Assembly: GCA_035497315.1 (NCBI GenBank)
Contig: DATJDU010000026.1
Location: forward strand, 1 to 25,189
Source: Andeanibacterium sp035497315
GTDB taxonomy: Bacteria > Pseudomonadota > Alphaproteobacteria > Sphingomonadales > Sphingomonadaceae
Length of the DNA: 25,189 bases
Direction of reading: 5' to 3'
Shown here: in pieces, positions 24,102 through 25,189 of the stretch
Position numbering within the stretch: position 1 is the first letter of the stretch
How the letters are laid out: each line of letters begins with the position of its first letter
Made by a program: the position numbers and the translations under genes
The notes under the pieces: model-generated
What the model was told of the DNA's origin: nothing
The model's input: only the letters and a program-made list of their open reading frames with translations
Databases searched by the model: none

Positions 24102-25189
24102 CCGAAACCGAAGAAATTATCCGCATCGCCGCCAAGGGAGACGGCATTACAGCTAGTGGCCGTCATTCGCCCTTCGCTGCGCCCGGCGATCTGCTGCATA
24201 TCGACGGCACGCTGGAACATGGCCCCCATCATGCAGAGCCTGCCTGCCGCCATTTCGGCACCTGCGGCGGCTGCCAGTTGCAGCATGTGGACGAAGAGAT
24301 GCTGGCCGCCTTCGTCACCGATCGCGTCGTCAATGCCGCGCAGGGGCAGGGCATAGTGCCCGAACGCCTGCACCCGGCCCATCTTTCCCCGCCGCGCAGC
24401 CGCCGCCGGGCGACGCTGCATGCCGTGAATGGCGGCGGCGGGCCGCTGATCGGCTTTCGCGAGGGTGGTTCCCACAAGCTTGTCGGACTGTCCGAATGCC
24501 CGGTGCTTGCCCCGGAACTGTTCGAAGCGGTCGGCCAGCTGCGCCGCCTGCTGGGCCGGCGGAAGGGCAAATATGCCGCCGATATCGAACTGACGCTGGC
24601 GGATCAGGGCATTGCCTGCGGGCTCAAGGGCCTCAGCTTCGAAGGGCTTGCCGATGCGGAGGCGCTGTTCGATTTCGCGCAGGAGAGCAGCTTTGCCCGG
24701 CTGACGGTGGATGAAGGCTTCGGCCCGGAAACCCGCTGGGAACCGGAGCCGGTGACTGTCTCGCTTGCCGGAATATCCGTGCCTTTGCCTTCGGGCGCCT
24801 TTCTCCAGGCCACTCGCGATGGCGAGGAAGTGCTGGCCGCTTGCGCAAGGGAATGGCTGGCCGGTGCCACCACCGTGGCGGATCTGTTCTCCGGCCTCGG
24901 TACATTTGCCTTTGCGCTGGCAGGCCCGGCCAAGGTGCTGGCGGCCGAGGCATCGCGCGATTCCCACCTTGCGTGCAAATCCGCTGCCGGCCTTTCCGGC
25001 CGCCCGGTCCATGCGCTGCACCGCGATCTGTTCCGCAATCCGTTGCAACCGGACGAGCTTGACCGCTTCGCTGCCGTGGTGCTCGATCCGCCGCGCGCGG
25101 GTGCCCGCGAACAGGTGAAGCTGATCGCGGGCAGCATCGTGCCGCGCGTGGTCTATATCAGCTGCAATCCCTCAAGCTGGGCGCGCGAT
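24098..25189 (+). CDS. Class I SAM-dependent RNA methyltransferase, TrmA/RlmC/RlmD family (3' end cut)
   Basis: The reading frame stays open from GTG 24098 to the window edge (364 codons). An N-terminal TRAM-like segment (EIIRIAAKGDGITA) comes before an Fe-S cysteine set: Cys50, Cys56 and Cys59 (FGTCGGCQLQH) and Cys134 (LSECPVL). SGAFLQAT, ADLFSGLGTF (SAM binding), VLDPPRAG and the nucleophile Cys in ISCNPSSWARD follow. These mark the family that makes 5-methyluridine in rRNA or tRNA. The exact target cannot be read, although the cluster favours RlmD-like rRNA enzymes. Perhaps 20-40 residues are missing. It is coupled to nnr by a GTGA overlap. Confidence 0.9.
   Translation, partial: MTETEEIIRIAAKGDGITASGRHSPFAAPGDLLHIDGTLEHGPHHAEPACRHFGTCGGCQLQHVDEEMLAAFVTDRVVNAAQGQGIVPERLHPAHLSPPRSRRRATLHAVNGGGGPLIGFREGGSHKLVGLSECPVLAPELFEAVGQLRRLLGRRKGKYAADIELTLADQGIACGLKGLSFEGLADAEALFDFAQESSFARLTVDEGFGPETRWEPEPVTVSLAGISVPLPSGAFLQATRDGEEVLAACAREWLAGATTVADLFSGLGTFAFALAGPAKVLAAEASRDSHLACKSAAGLSGRPVHALHRDLFRNPLQPDELDRFAAVVLDPPRAGAREQVKLIAGSIVPRVVYISCNPSSWARD

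Overview
The window is G+C-rich chromosomal DNA from an alphaproteobacterium. It is most likely a member of the Sphingomonadales (Novosphingobium/Sphingopyxis/Erythrobacteraceae type). This rests on the recG/sdhE neighbourhood, the character of the LolCDE, DnaE, Slt, EtfQO and IlvD proteins, small lineage-typical proteins (host-attachment protein, Yip1 membrane protein, cysteine-free uracil-DNA-glycosylase-like protein) and abundant palindromic REP-like repeats. The species cannot be named from the sequence alone. Almost all of the DNA is coding, and most genes are housekeeping genes.

Layout. 1-4765: the start of sdhE and a host-attachment protein on the minus strand, diverging from recG, followed by lolC-lolD (overlapping) on the plus strand and a terminator hairpin. 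4766-10649: a Yip1-family membrane protein (minus), then dnaE and an acyl-CoA synthetase (plus). 10650-13322: a palindrome, a PA0069-type radical SAM protein (minus), a 150-bp nested palindrome, an acidic helix-turn-helix protein of unknown function (minus) whose 3' end runs into repeat DNA, and a 417-bp gene-free stretch packed with repeats. 13323-16394: a minus-strand cluster running UDG-like protein, soluble lytic transglycosylase, moaB. 16489-18135: electron-transfer flavoprotein:ubiquinone oxidoreductase (plus). 18136-18641: REP palindromes bracketing a small GIY-YIG nuclease gene. 18642-20176: ispE and an N-formylglutamate amidohydrolase-family gene, overlapping by ATGA. 20177-25189: a REP element, ilvD, a small lipoprotein, a bifunctional NAD(P)HX epimerase/dehydratase and an RNA m5U-type methyltransferase cut by the window end. 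The last three overlap each other and follow ilvD by a few bases, so they are probably co-transcribed.

No phage, insertion sequence, CRISPR array, rRNA or tRNA is seen. The unusual content lies in the repeats and how they interact with genes. A GIY-YIG endonuclease gene is bounded by REP hairpins and takes its stop codon from one. A lipoprotein leader is partly encoded by an inverted repeat. An acidic HTH protein has a tail written in repeat DNA. Three protein-level oddities also stand out: a UDG-like protein without any cysteine, a radical SAM protein ending in a probable sliding-clamp-binding motif, and a DnaE whose PHP metal-site residues are lost.
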